Source: Billgrantia kenyensis
GTDB taxonomy: Bacteria; Pseudomonadota; Gammaproteobacteria; Pseudomonadales; Halomonadaceae
Length of the DNA stretch: 51,665 nt
Direction of reading: 5' to 3'
Assembly: GCF_013697085.1 (NCBI RefSeq)
Contig: NZ_JACEFT010000029.1
Location: 1-51,665, forward strand
Position 1 is the first letter of the stretch. Every line of letters starts with the position of its first letter. The notes under the pieces were generated by a model, which was not told the DNA's origin, did not search any database, and was given only the letters and a program-made list of their open reading frames with translations. A program made the position numbers and the translations under genes. This document shows positions 1 through 6,389 of this stretch, piece by piece.

Positions 1-67
1 GCCAGAATCAGGTAAATAGTATAAATACAATAAGTTGCCTGGAATTGATGCGGTTGGAGCTAAGTGG

Positions 68-131
68 AATTAGGCAAGATCTTGCCCGGGGCGGGCAAGA
101 AGTTGCCCAGCGGGCAAGATCTTGCCTAATT
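68..131. repeat. Nested palindrome cluster downstream of the K+ channel gene
   Basis: Three palindromic units of the form GGCAAG-N2-4-CTTGCC lie at 73-87, 93-108 and 112-126. The outer segments 68-87 and 112-131 are exact reverse complements of each other over 20 bp. The DNA can therefore form three small hairpins or one long hairpin with the middle unit in the loop. It lies 65 bp beyond the stop of the channel gene on the minus strand, so it could act as a 3' stabilising or terminating structure or be a REP-like element. There is no long T run. Function is inferred only from structure and position. Confidence 0.6.
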
Positions 132-196
132 ATTCTTAAGTTGGTGGTGATTGCAGCAGTGGTGCGAGTGTCTGTTGAGAGCGTGCGAAAGAGTAC

Positions 197-1054
197 CTAA
201 CGGGCGTTGGGGTCGGGCGTCTCCTCGTCCAGCCAGGTGCCGCACTTGAGGCAGTAGCGCGCTCGCTTCTCGTGGCGGTCGTGGCCACAGCCGGGGCAGG
301 CCTGGTCGGAGTAGCGGTCGGCGCGGATCGAGCGGATCACTTCGGCGGAGAACACCCCGGTGGGTACGGCGATGATCGAGTAGCCGATCAGCATCACCAG
401 AGTCGAGATCGCCTGGCCCATCGGCGTTATCGGCACGATGTCGCCATAGCCCACCGTGGTCAGGGTGACGATGGCCCAGTAGACGGCAATGGGAATGCTG
501 GTGAAGCCGGCCTCGTCGGGCTCGATCATGTAGACCAGGGCGGCGAACAGGGTCACCAGCAGGAAGACGGTGAACAGGAACAGGAAGATCTGGTGCCAGC
601 TGCGCACCAGCGCATCCACCAGCAGGCGGCCTTCGCCGACGAACTGCATCAGGCGCAGTACGCGGAAGATACGCAGCACGCGTAGCAGGCGTACGATGAC
701 CAGGGTCTGGGCGCCGGGAATCAGCAGCATCAGCCAGGTGGGTAGGATCGCCACCAGGTCGATCATGCCGTAGAAGCTGCGCAGGTAGCGCATCGGCTTG
801 TCGAGGATGTAGATGCGCACCAGTAGCTCGATGGTGAAGATGAGGGTGAAGCCCCACTCCAGCCAGTAGAACCACTCGCCGTAAGCGGCGCCCAGGTGAT
901 TGACCGAGTCGAGCATCACCACCAGCACGCTGGCCAGGATCATCGCGATCAGGACGATATCGAAGCCCTTGGCCAGGGGCGTGTCGGACTCGAAGATGAC
1001 CTGGAACAGCCGCGTGCGCACCCCTTCGGCGGCAGGCCCGAATGGCTCGCTCAT
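197..1054 (-). CDS. Voltage-gated potassium channel family protein with C-terminal zinc ribbon
   Basis: This is a 285-residue ion channel of the 6-TM Kv/Kch type. Four voltage-sensor-like helices include an Arg-rich S4 (VRLLRVLRIFRVLRLM), followed by the pore with the K+ selectivity filter TVGYGD and a last helix (S6). The C-terminus carries a CxxC...CxxC pair (CPGCGH and CLKCG), a short zinc ribbon seen in many proteobacterial members. It should form a tetrameric inner-membrane K+ channel. The start is fixed by a near-perfect Shine-Dalgarno (AAGGAGGTG) upstream of the ATG. It is a single-gene unit, with the palindrome cluster beyond its stop. The family call is firm; the gating stimulus is unknown. 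Confidence 0.9.
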   Translation of the reverse strand: MSEPFGPAAEGVRTRLFQVIFESDTPLAKGFDIVLIAMILASVLVVMLDSVNHLGAAYGEWFYWLEWGFTLIFTIELLVRIYILDKPMRYLRSFYGMIDLVAILPTWLMLLIPGAQTLVIVRLLRVLRIFRVLRLMQFVGEGRLLVDALVRSWHQIFLFLFTVFLLVTLFAALVYMIEPDEAGFTSIPIAVYWAIVTLTTVGYGDIVPITPMGQAISTLVMLIGYSIIAVPTGVFSAEVIRSIRADRYSDQACPGCGHDRHEKRARYCLKCGTWLDEETPDPNAR

Positions 1055-1111
1055 GCTGCACCTCCTTGCTGTGCTTTACTCATGGCACACGCCACCCTGG
1101 CTCGGGCTGCA

Positions 1112-1954
1112 CTATGCCGTCAGCCGCTGCGCCAGGCGCAGCGCCGTGCGGCCGAAGCCGACATCGAGCCAGTCCGGATAGGCCAGCCTGGCGGCGAGAT
1201 GGCTGGCATCGCTGTCGCCTGCTGTGGCCATCGCCTGCAGGGCCTGTTGGGCCTGCCTGTGGAATTCAGCATCGCCGGTATCCTGGTAGGCATCCAGTGC
1301 CAGCAGCGCGCGGTGCAGCTGCTCGCTGGCCGCGGTGGCCTCGGGCAGCGTCCAGCGGCCGCTGAGCAGGGCGCTGCCGCGCACGGCCTTGCTGGCATCG
1401 GCAGGGCGCAGGGGTACCGTCTCGGCGAAAGTCCGAGCCAGCTGCCACAGCACCCGCGGGTCGCCGTCCTTGAGTTCGAGTTCCAGCTCGCGGATCGGTA
1501 CGTGTCGGCCAGCGGCACGGATCTCACCCTGGTCCAGCGCGATCTCGATAGTGGCCTCGGCCAGTTCCAGCCGCCACAGGCGGCGTTCGAAGTCGGTGGA
1601 GAAGCGCGGCTCGAGGCGCTCCAGAACCTCGCCGCCCAGTTCGGCGAAGGGGGGCAGTCCGGCCAAGCCGACCCGGTCGAGCGCGTCGCCCGCCACCGGC
1701 CACTCCCATTCGCCGCGGTGGCTGAGGCCGCCGCTGCCCTCGCCGCTGGTCTTGAGGGTCTGCACCCAGCTGCCGTCGCGGCGGCGCAGGCGCAGTGCCA
1801 TCCGTGCTGTTTCGAGGTCGCCTTCGGGGGTGTCGTAGTAGGTATTGGCCAGATGATGGGCGCCATCGACGCCATTGCGCAGCAAGGGGTGAAGCAGCAG
1901 CCGTTCCACTCCCGACTCCCCCAGGGCCAGCTTCATCTCGATCTCGTGGCTCAT
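1112..1954 (-). CDS. CYTH domain protein (ygiF-like triphosphatase/adenylate cyclase superfamily)
   Basis: The protein begins MSHEIEMKLALG, which holds the ExExK signature of CYTH enzymes at the extreme N-terminus. It then shows the basic and acidic strands of the triphosphate tunnel fold (ALRLRRRDG, LELELKDGD). CYTH proteins of this kind hydrolyse inorganic triphosphate or bind triphosphorylated substrates using divalent metal. At 280 residues it is shorter than E. coli YgiF (CYTH plus CHAD, about 430 aa), so the CHAD part looks abbreviated to a helical tail. I chose the ATG at 1954 over the upstream in-frame start at 2035 because it has a good SD (AGGGAGAAG) and puts the ExExK motif where it belongs. 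Confidence 0.85.
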   Translation of the reverse strand: MSHEIEMKLALGESGVERLLLHPLLRNGVDGAHHLANTYYDTPEGDLETARMALRLRRRDGSWVQTLKTSGEGSGGLSHRGEWEWPVAGDALDRVGLAGLPPFAELGGEVLERLEPRFSTDFERRLWRLELAEATIEIALDQGEIRAAGRHVPIRELELELKDGDPRVLWQLARTFAETVPLRPADASKAVRGSALLSGRWTLPEATAASEQLHRALLALDAYQDTGDAEFHRQAQQALQAMATAGDSDASHLAARLAYPDWLDVGFGRTALRLAQRLTA

Positions 1955-2019
1955 CTTCTCCCTGCTCCCCTTGTGGTTCTCGCCAACCGCCCGTGCAAAC
2001 GGATGAGTAAATATTTCAA

Positions 2020-2048
2020 TGACGTGACAGGTCACCGTTCATTATACT
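2020..2048 (+). promoter_or_regulatory. Probable promoter of the DUF47-Pit operon with a GTGAC-N2-GTCAC palindrome
   Basis: A -10 hexamer TATACT lies at 2043-2048, with a weak -35 about 17 bp upstream. Between them is the inverted repeat GTGAC-AG-GTCAC at 2024-2035. A palindrome in the spacer is a classical repressor position, but no regulator can be named. The arrangement is seen directly; function is inferred. Confidence 0.35.
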
Positions 2049-2079
2049 GGCGCCGCCATTTCACAAGCGCATCCATGCC

Positions 2080-2760
2080 ATGGTCAAACCCAATCCGTTT
2101 TCGGCGATGTTCGGACGCTCGCCATTCCAGCCCCTGCTGGCGCATATCGCCAAGGCCAACGAGTGTGCCGATCAGCTGTTGCCCTTCTTCGAGGCCTCGC
2201 TCACGGGCGACTGGGAGGAAGCTGCCAAGGTTCGCGAAACCATCACTCGGCTGGAACACGAGGCCGACAACCTCAAGACCGAGCTTCGCCTCAACCTGCC
2301 GAACACGCTGTTCCTGCCCGTCTCGCGCACCGACCTGCTCGACCTGATCACCGTTCAGGACAAGATCGCCAACAAGGTGCGCGACATCACCGGCATCATG
2401 CTGGGCCGTCGCATGCAGGTGCCCGCCGAGCTGGCCCAGCCCATGCGCGACTACATGCGTACCGCCGTGGCCTGCGTGGCCCAGGCGCGCCAAGCCCTCG
2501 AGGAGCTCCAGGACCTGCTCGAATCGGGCTTCGGCCGCCATGCCTCCGATGTGATGCTCAACATGATCCGCGAGCTGCACATCCTCGAGCAGCAGGCCGA
2601 CCAGCAGCAGATCGCCATCCGGCGCGAACTCTTCGGTCTCGAGGATCGCCTCAAGCCGGTGGACGTGGTCTTCCTCTACAAGATCATCGACTGGGTCGGC
2701 GAGCTTTCCGATCGAGCCGAGCGCGTCGGAAGTCGACTGCAGATCCTCACTGCCCGGTAG
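2080..2760 (+). CDS. TIGR00153/DUF47 family (PhoU-like) phosphate transport accessory protein
   Basis: This 226-residue, all-helical soluble protein matches the DUF47 family. It has an N-terminal helix pair (LLAHIAKANECADQLLPFF), a heptad-rich centre with acidic metal-binding positions (ETITRLEHEAD, TRTDLLDLI-type segments) and a C-terminal helix ending in the usual DWVGELSDRAERV. Members sit next to Pit phosphate permeases and are thought to regulate them, much as PhoU regulates Pst. Here the pit gene starts 67 bp downstream on the same strand, supporting an operon. The start at 2080 (MVKPNPFSAMFG) matches the family N-terminus. Its SD is poor, so translation initiation may be weak. Confidence 0.88.
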   Translation: MVKPNPFSAMFGRSPFQPLLAHIAKANECADQLLPFFEASLTGDWEEAAKVRETITRLEHEADNLKTELRLNLPNTLFLPVSRTDLLDLITVQDKIANKVRDITGIMLGRRMQVPAELAQPMRDYMRTAVACVAQARQALEELQDLLESGFGRHASDVMLNMIRELHILEQQADQQQIAIRRELFGLEDRLKPVDVVFLYKIIDWVGELSDRAERVGSRLQILTAR

Positions 2761-2827
2761 GACACTGCCACCGGCGATCCCGGGGCGGTATGCCCATCAC
2801 CCGACAGCTACATAGGAACCACCCCCT

Positions 2828-4093
2828 ATGTCGATCATTGCGCAGTATGGCTTCGTCTTCATCGTCCTGGCCTGTCTCTTCGGCTTCTTCATGGCCTGGG
2901 GCGTCGGCGCCAACGATGTCGCCAATGCCATGGGGACCTCGGTAGGCTCCAAGGCCATTACCATCAAGCAGGCGATCATCATCGCCGTCATCTTCGAATT
3001 CCTTGGCGCCTGGCTGGCCGGCGGCGAGGTCACCGCGACCATTCGCGGGGGGATCGTCGACCCCGACCTGTTGCAGGCCAACCCCGAACTGCTTGTCTAC
3101 GGCATGCTCTCGGCGCTGCTGGCGGCGGCACTCTGGCTGCTGATCGCCTCGGCCAAGGGCTGGCCGGTTTCCACCACCCACTCCATCGTCGGTGCCATCG
3201 TCGGCTTCGGCGCGGTGGGGCTGGGCATGGAGGCCGTGGCCTGGAATCGAGTCGGCATCATCGCATCCAGCTGGGTCATCTCACCGCTGCTGGCGGGCGC
3301 CATCTCGTTCCTGCTGTTCAAGTCGGTACAGCACCTGATCTTCGAGGCCAAGGATCCCTTCGCCGCGGCCAAGCGTACCGTGCCTTTCTATATCTTCCTG
3401 GTCGGTTTCATCATCTCCATGGTGACCCTGACCAAGGGGCTGACCCATGTCGGGCTCGACTTCACCTTTGGCCAGAGCTTCCTGCTCTCGGTGCTGCTGG
3501 GCATCGGCGTCATGGGCATCGGCATCGTGCTGGAGAACCGCGTCAAGGGCGAGCGACGCCTCGGCGACCAGTTCGGCTACGGCAGCGTCGAGCGGGTGTT
3601 CGGCGTGCTGATGATCTTCACTGCCTGTGCCATGGCCTTTGCTCATGGCTCCAACGACGTGGCCAATGCCGTCGGCCCCCTGGCGGCGGTGATCAGCGTG
3701 GTGCGCAGTGAAGGCACGATAGATGCCGCGGCGCTGGTGCCCTGGTGGGTGCTGGTACTCGGCGGCGGCGGCATCGTGGTGGGCCTGGTCACCTACGGCC
3801 ACAAGGTGATCGCCACCGTGGGCACCGGCATCACCGAGCTGACCCCCAGCCGCGGCTTTGCCGCCACCCTGGCGGCGGCCTCTACCGTGGTGCTGGCCTC
3901 GGGCACCGGCCTGCCGATCTCCACGACCCACACCCTGGTGGGGGCGGTGCTCGGGGTCGGCCTGGCCCGCGGCATGGCAGCGCTGAACCTGCGCGTGATC
4001 GGCACCATCGTGATGTCGTGGCTGATCACCCTGCCGGCCGGCGCGGGACTGGCGATCGTGTTCTTCTTCATGTTCAAGGCCATCTTTGGCTGA
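2828..4093 (+). CDS. Inorganic phosphate transporter, Pit family (PiT)
   Basis: The 421-residue integral membrane protein has the two inverted PiT signatures, GANDVANAMGTSVGS near residue 27 and GSNDVANAVGP in the second half. Each is followed by a VSTTHS/ISTTHT phosphate-binding segment. About ten to eleven hydrophobic helices are visible. It should import phosphate (as metal-phosphate or with H+/Na+) at low affinity. It follows the DUF47 gene, its usual partner, and an intrinsic terminator lies 23 bp after the stop. The start has an AGGA motif upstream (ATAGGAACC). Confidence 0.93.
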   Translation: MSIIAQYGFVFIVLACLFGFFMAWGVGANDVANAMGTSVGSKAITIKQAIIIAVIFEFLGAWLAGGEVTATIRGGIVDPDLLQANPELLVYGMLSALLAAALWLLIASAKGWPVSTTHSIVGAIVGFGAVGLGMEAVAWNRVGIIASSWVISPLLAGAISFLLFKSVQHLIFEAKDPFAAAKRTVPFYIFLVGFIISMVTLTKGLTHVGLDFTFGQSFLLSVLLGIGVMGIGIVLENRVKGERRLGDQFGYGSVERVFGVLMIFTACAMAFAHGSNDVANAVGPLAAVISVVRSEGTIDAAALVPWWVLVLGGGGIVVGLVTYGHKVIATVGTGITELTPSRGFAATLAAASTVVLASGTGLPISTTHTLVGAVLGVGLARGMAALNLRVIGTIVMSWLITLPAGAGLAIVFFFMFKAIFG

Positions 4094-4115
4094 CCCCTGA
4101 GGGCAGGACCCGGAG

Positions 4116-4145
4116 ACGGCGGCACCGCAGTGGTGCCGCCGTTTT
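4116..4145 (+). terminator. Intrinsic terminator after pit
   Basis: A perfect 11-bp GC-rich stem (4116-4126 with 4132-4142) encloses a 5-nt loop and runs into TTTT. It closes the DUF47-pit operon and separates it from argA. Confidence 0.85.
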
Positions 4146-4154
4146 CGTCGCTCT

Positions 4155-4173
4155 GGTATAGTCGAGCTATACC
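4155..4173. promoter_or_regulatory. argA promoter region with a -10-overlapping palindrome
   Basis: GGTATAG-TCGAG-CTATACC is a perfect 7-bp inverted repeat that contains a TATAGT -10-like hexamer (4157-4162), 33 bp before the argA start. The -35 is not convincing. A palindrome on the -10 could be an operator; arginine control is only a guess from the neighbour. Confidence 0.3.
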
Positions 4174-4205
4174 CCTCCTTTTTCACCTGCTGCCGGAGAG
4201 CGGCC

Positions 4206-5519
4206 TTGGATACTCGTTTCCCCTTTGTCGACTGGTTCCGTAATTCCTCCCCCTACATCAATGCGCATCGGGGCCGAACCTTCGTGATCCTGATCGAGGG
4301 CGAGGCCATGGCGCGAGGACGAGGCGAGCAGTTGATCCAGGACCTGGCGTTGCTGCACACCCTCGGCGTGCGGCTGGTGGTGGTGTTCGGCATTCGCCCC
4401 CAGGTGGAGCAGGCGCTGGACGTGGCCGGCATCGTGCCGCGCAGGCACGAAGGGCGCTGGGTCGCCGACGAGGCGATCATGGCCTGCGTCGAGCGGGTCG
4501 CCGCCGAACAGCGCCTGTGGCTCGAGGCGCGGCTGTCGCTGGGGCTGCCCAATACCCCGCTGCACGGGGTCGAGCTGACGGCCGTCTCGGGCAACCTGGT
4601 GATGGCCAAGCCGCTGGGCGTGCGCCAGGGCATCGACTATGACCACAGCGGCGAGGTGCGCCGGGTACGGGTCTCGGCAGTGCAGGGGCTGCTCGATCGT
4701 GGCTCGCTGGTGCTGCTGCCGCCGCTGGGCTTCTCCAGTACCGGCGAAGTGTTCGACCTTGACGCCGCCGAGGTGGCCCAGCATGCGGCCATGGCGCTGG
4801 CTGCCGACAAGCTGATTCTGATGGGCGAGGCGCCTGGGCTCTACGACGAGAACGGCGCCCTGCAGCGCCAGTTGAGCCCCGACGAAGCCGAGCCGCTGTT
4901 GAGCCACGCCGAGCCGGGCAGCGAGCAGGCGCGTCATATCGCTGCGGCATCCGCTGCCGCTCGCAACGGCGTGGCCCGTACGCACCTGCTCTCCTGGCAC
5001 GATCACGATGCGCTGCTGGGCGAGCTGTTCACCCGCGATGGCGTGGGCACCATGATCACCCGGCATCGCTACGAGCAGCTACGCCCGGCCGGGCTCGAGG
5101 ACATTGGCGGCCTGCTCGAACTGCTCGAGCCGCTGGAGCGGCGCGGCATGCTGGTACCGCGTTCCCGCGAGCGACTCGAGCACGAGATCGACGACTACCT
5201 GGTGATAGAGCGTGACGGCATGATCATCGGCTGTGCCGCGCTGCATCGCTTCGCCGATGCCGACATGGGCGAGCTGGCATGTCTGGCGATCCATACCGAT
5301 TACCGGGGCGGAGCACGCGGCTCGCTGCTGCTCACCGGCATCGAACGCCGGGCGCGGCGACTGGGGCTGAATGCGTTGTTCGTGCTGACCACGCACACGG
5401 CCCACTGGTTCGTGGAACATGGCTTTCGTGCCTCGGACATCGAGGCTTTGCCGATGCTGAAGCGAGATACCTACAACCACGCCCGGAAGTCGAAGATCCT
5501 CACCAAGTCTCTCTCCTGA
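4206..5519 (+). CDS. argA: N-acetylglutamate synthase (amino-acid N-acetyltransferase)
   Basis: ArgA catalyses the first step of arginine synthesis, L-glutamate + acetyl-CoA to N-acetylglutamate. The 437-residue protein has the expected two parts. An N-terminal amino-acid-kinase-like domain (about 1-280; FVILIEGEAMARG, LLPPLGFSSTGEVF) binds arginine in the E. coli enzyme. A C-terminal GNAT acetyltransferase domain (about 290-430; LACLAIHTDYRGGARGSLLL) contains the acetyl-CoA-binding R/QxxG-type loop. The start is a TTG codon preceded by CCGGAGAG. It gives the family N-terminus, and no ATG would do so. It appears monocistronic. Confidence 0.93.
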   Translation: MDTRFPFVDWFRNSSPYINAHRGRTFVILIEGEAMARGRGEQLIQDLALLHTLGVRLVVVFGIRPQVEQALDVAGIVPRRHEGRWVADEAIMACVERVAAEQRLWLEARLSLGLPNTPLHGVELTAVSGNLVMAKPLGVRQGIDYDHSGEVRRVRVSAVQGLLDRGSLVLLPPLGFSSTGEVFDLDAAEVAQHAAMALAADKLILMGEAPGLYDENGALQRQLSPDEAEPLLSHAEPGSEQARHIAAASAAARNGVARTHLLSWHDHDALLGELFTRDGVGTMITRHRYEQLRPAGLEDIGGLLELLEPLERRGMLVPRSRERLEHEIDDYLVIERDGMIIGCAALHRFADADMGELACLAIHTDYRGGARGSLLLTGIERRARRLGLNALFVLTTHTAHWFVEHGFRASDIEALPMLKRDTYNHARKSKILTKSLS

Positions 5520-5571
5520 CCCCTCCCGGGGCTCATCCGAAACCCTGACAGGAAGGGCCTCGGAGAGGCCT

Positions 5572-5605
5572 GCCGCCGCTCGGGAACAACCCTTGGAGCG
5601 GCGGC
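5572..5605. other. Hairpin after argA
   Basis: A perfect 9-bp stem (5572-5580 with 5597-5605) with a 16-nt loop lies 53 bp past argA. It has no T run, so it is a weak terminator or processing stem at most. The first GlrR-type box begins directly after its right arm. Confidence 0.45.
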
Positions 5606-5720
5606 TGTCGCTCTGGGGCAACATGGGTCGAAAGCTTGTCTCCAAAAGGCAACATTGTAAGTTCCTGTTTTCATTTTTCTTTCTTTGGCCGGTATAGATC
5701 GGTGTCGCCAAAGGGTGACG
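5606..5720 (+). promoter_or_regulatory. Three GlrR-type binding boxes (TGTC-N10-RACR)
   Basis: Boxes lie at 5606-5623 (TGTC-N10-AACA), 5637-5654 (TGTC-N10-AACA) and 5703-5720 (TGTC-N10-GACG). All share inner bases approaching TGTCGCC...GGCGACA. The recognition sequence established for GlrR (QseF/YfhA) in enterobacteria is TGTC-N10-GACA, usually in several copies far upstream of a sigma-54 promoter. Box centres fall roughly 140-240 bp before the predicted start site, a normal enhancer distance. The glrR gene itself is 2.7 kb downstream. Motifs are read directly; binding is inferred. Confidence 0.65.
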
Positions 5721-5794
5721 AATCAGGGCTCGATAAGCCCCCCATTTCCTCGAAATTTTCTGCGGCGCGCCCCATGCCAACTTTTTTCTTTACT

Positions 5795-5807
5795 TAAGCT
5801 TTTGAAA
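5795..5807. promoter_or_regulatory. IHF-like site between the GlrR boxes and the sigma-54 promoter
   Basis: TAAGCTTTTGAAA matches the reverse form of the IHF consensus (YAANNNNTTGATW) at all but one defined position. It lies in an A/T-rich stretch about 50-60 bp before the predicted start site. IHF bending between enhancer sites and promoter is standard for sigma-54 control and is known for glmY. Confidence 0.5.
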
Positions 5808-5828
5808 AATATGATGAGTTGAAATTTT

Positions 5829-5844
5829 TGGCACGTAACTGGCA
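5829..5844 (+). promoter_or_regulatory. Sigma-54 (-24/-12) promoter of the upstream ncRNA
   Basis: TGGCACG-TAAC-TGGCA matches the consensus TGGCACG-N4-TTGCW at all but one defined position. The GG (5830-5831) to GC (5842-5843) spacing is exact. Transcription would start near 5855 on the plus strand, pointing away from argA into the non-coding region before glrK. Confidence 0.75.
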
Positions 5845-5854
5845 CTACTCAAGG

Positions 5855-6323
5855 TGAGCAACGAAGAGGTGATTCAAACGGCTCGAATCACCTCGGATCG
5901 TCGAGAGGCTCGGGGAACACCACCCCCCCATGCCCTGTGCGACCCGAGCATCGAGACGATTGGCGTTCGCTCCGCGATGTGTAACTTAGGTTGCGATGAG
6001 ACGGGTACCGCCGACAGGCATGGAATGGTACCAAGTGGGCAAGGATGCCCTTGGCTAGGATGCCTCATCCCCCTTCGGGGGATCGAATTTCGGGCCAGCG
6101 CTGACGAAGCTTCGTCGCGGTGGCGCCAAGGAACGAAGCAGAGCGGCTTGCCGCTCGCCCGAACCGACTGCTCCTGGTGGCAAACAAGGTCGGAGAGGGG
6201 CTTCGGGGCCTTAGGGCCCACGGAAAGTATGGGACATGGCTCGGCCAGGCGATCAATGCCTATATTTTCTACCCCTTCAGTTCCCTGCGTACTTGGGCCG
6301 GCACCAGCCGGCCCTCTTTTTTT
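5855..6323 (+). ncRNA. Predicted structured ncRNA / long leader upstream of glrK, a positional analogue of GlmY
   Basis: The segment runs from the predicted sigma-54 start site to a strong intrinsic terminator, about 470 nt. No convincing protein is encoded: the reading frames here have unnatural composition and one passes straight through the terminator. It is rich in local hairpins. A perfect 10-bp stem (5866-5875 with 5885-5894) lies just after the predicted 5' end. A 7-bp stem with a short TTC loop is at 6067-6083. The palindrome GACGAAGCTTCGTC is near 6103, and GAGCGGC-TT-GCCGCTC near 6140. It does not show the conserved cores of tmRNA, RNase P RNA, 6S RNA or SRP RNA. In Enterobacteriaceae the sRNA glmY occupies this locus, under sigma-54/GlrR control. 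This RNA is about 2.5 times longer and shows no obvious similarity. It could be a free sRNA or an attenuated leader of glrK. Confidence 0.6.
6295..6323 (+). terminator. Strong intrinsic terminator before glrK
   Basis: GGGCCGGC-ACCA-GCCGGCCC forms an 8-bp GC stem with a tetraloop, followed by TC and seven T. It lies 66 bp before the kinase start and no protein gene precedes it on this strand, so it must end a non-coding transcript. Confidence 0.88.
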
Positions 6324-6389
6324 CACGAGGGGTTACGCCCAAGGGGCGGTAGTCGAGCGCGGAACTCTGTTATCCTTCAGGAATGTGCC

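Noticed and set aside
896..2347. 483-codon plus-strand frame opposite the CYTH gene
   Set aside because: Antisense shadow of the CYTH gene and the start of DUF47; composition and lack of motifs are those of a GC-rich mirror frame.
5874..6326. 150-codon minus-strand frame in the same region
   Set aside because: No SD, no recognisable motif, and it covers the hairpins and terminator; treated as spurious.
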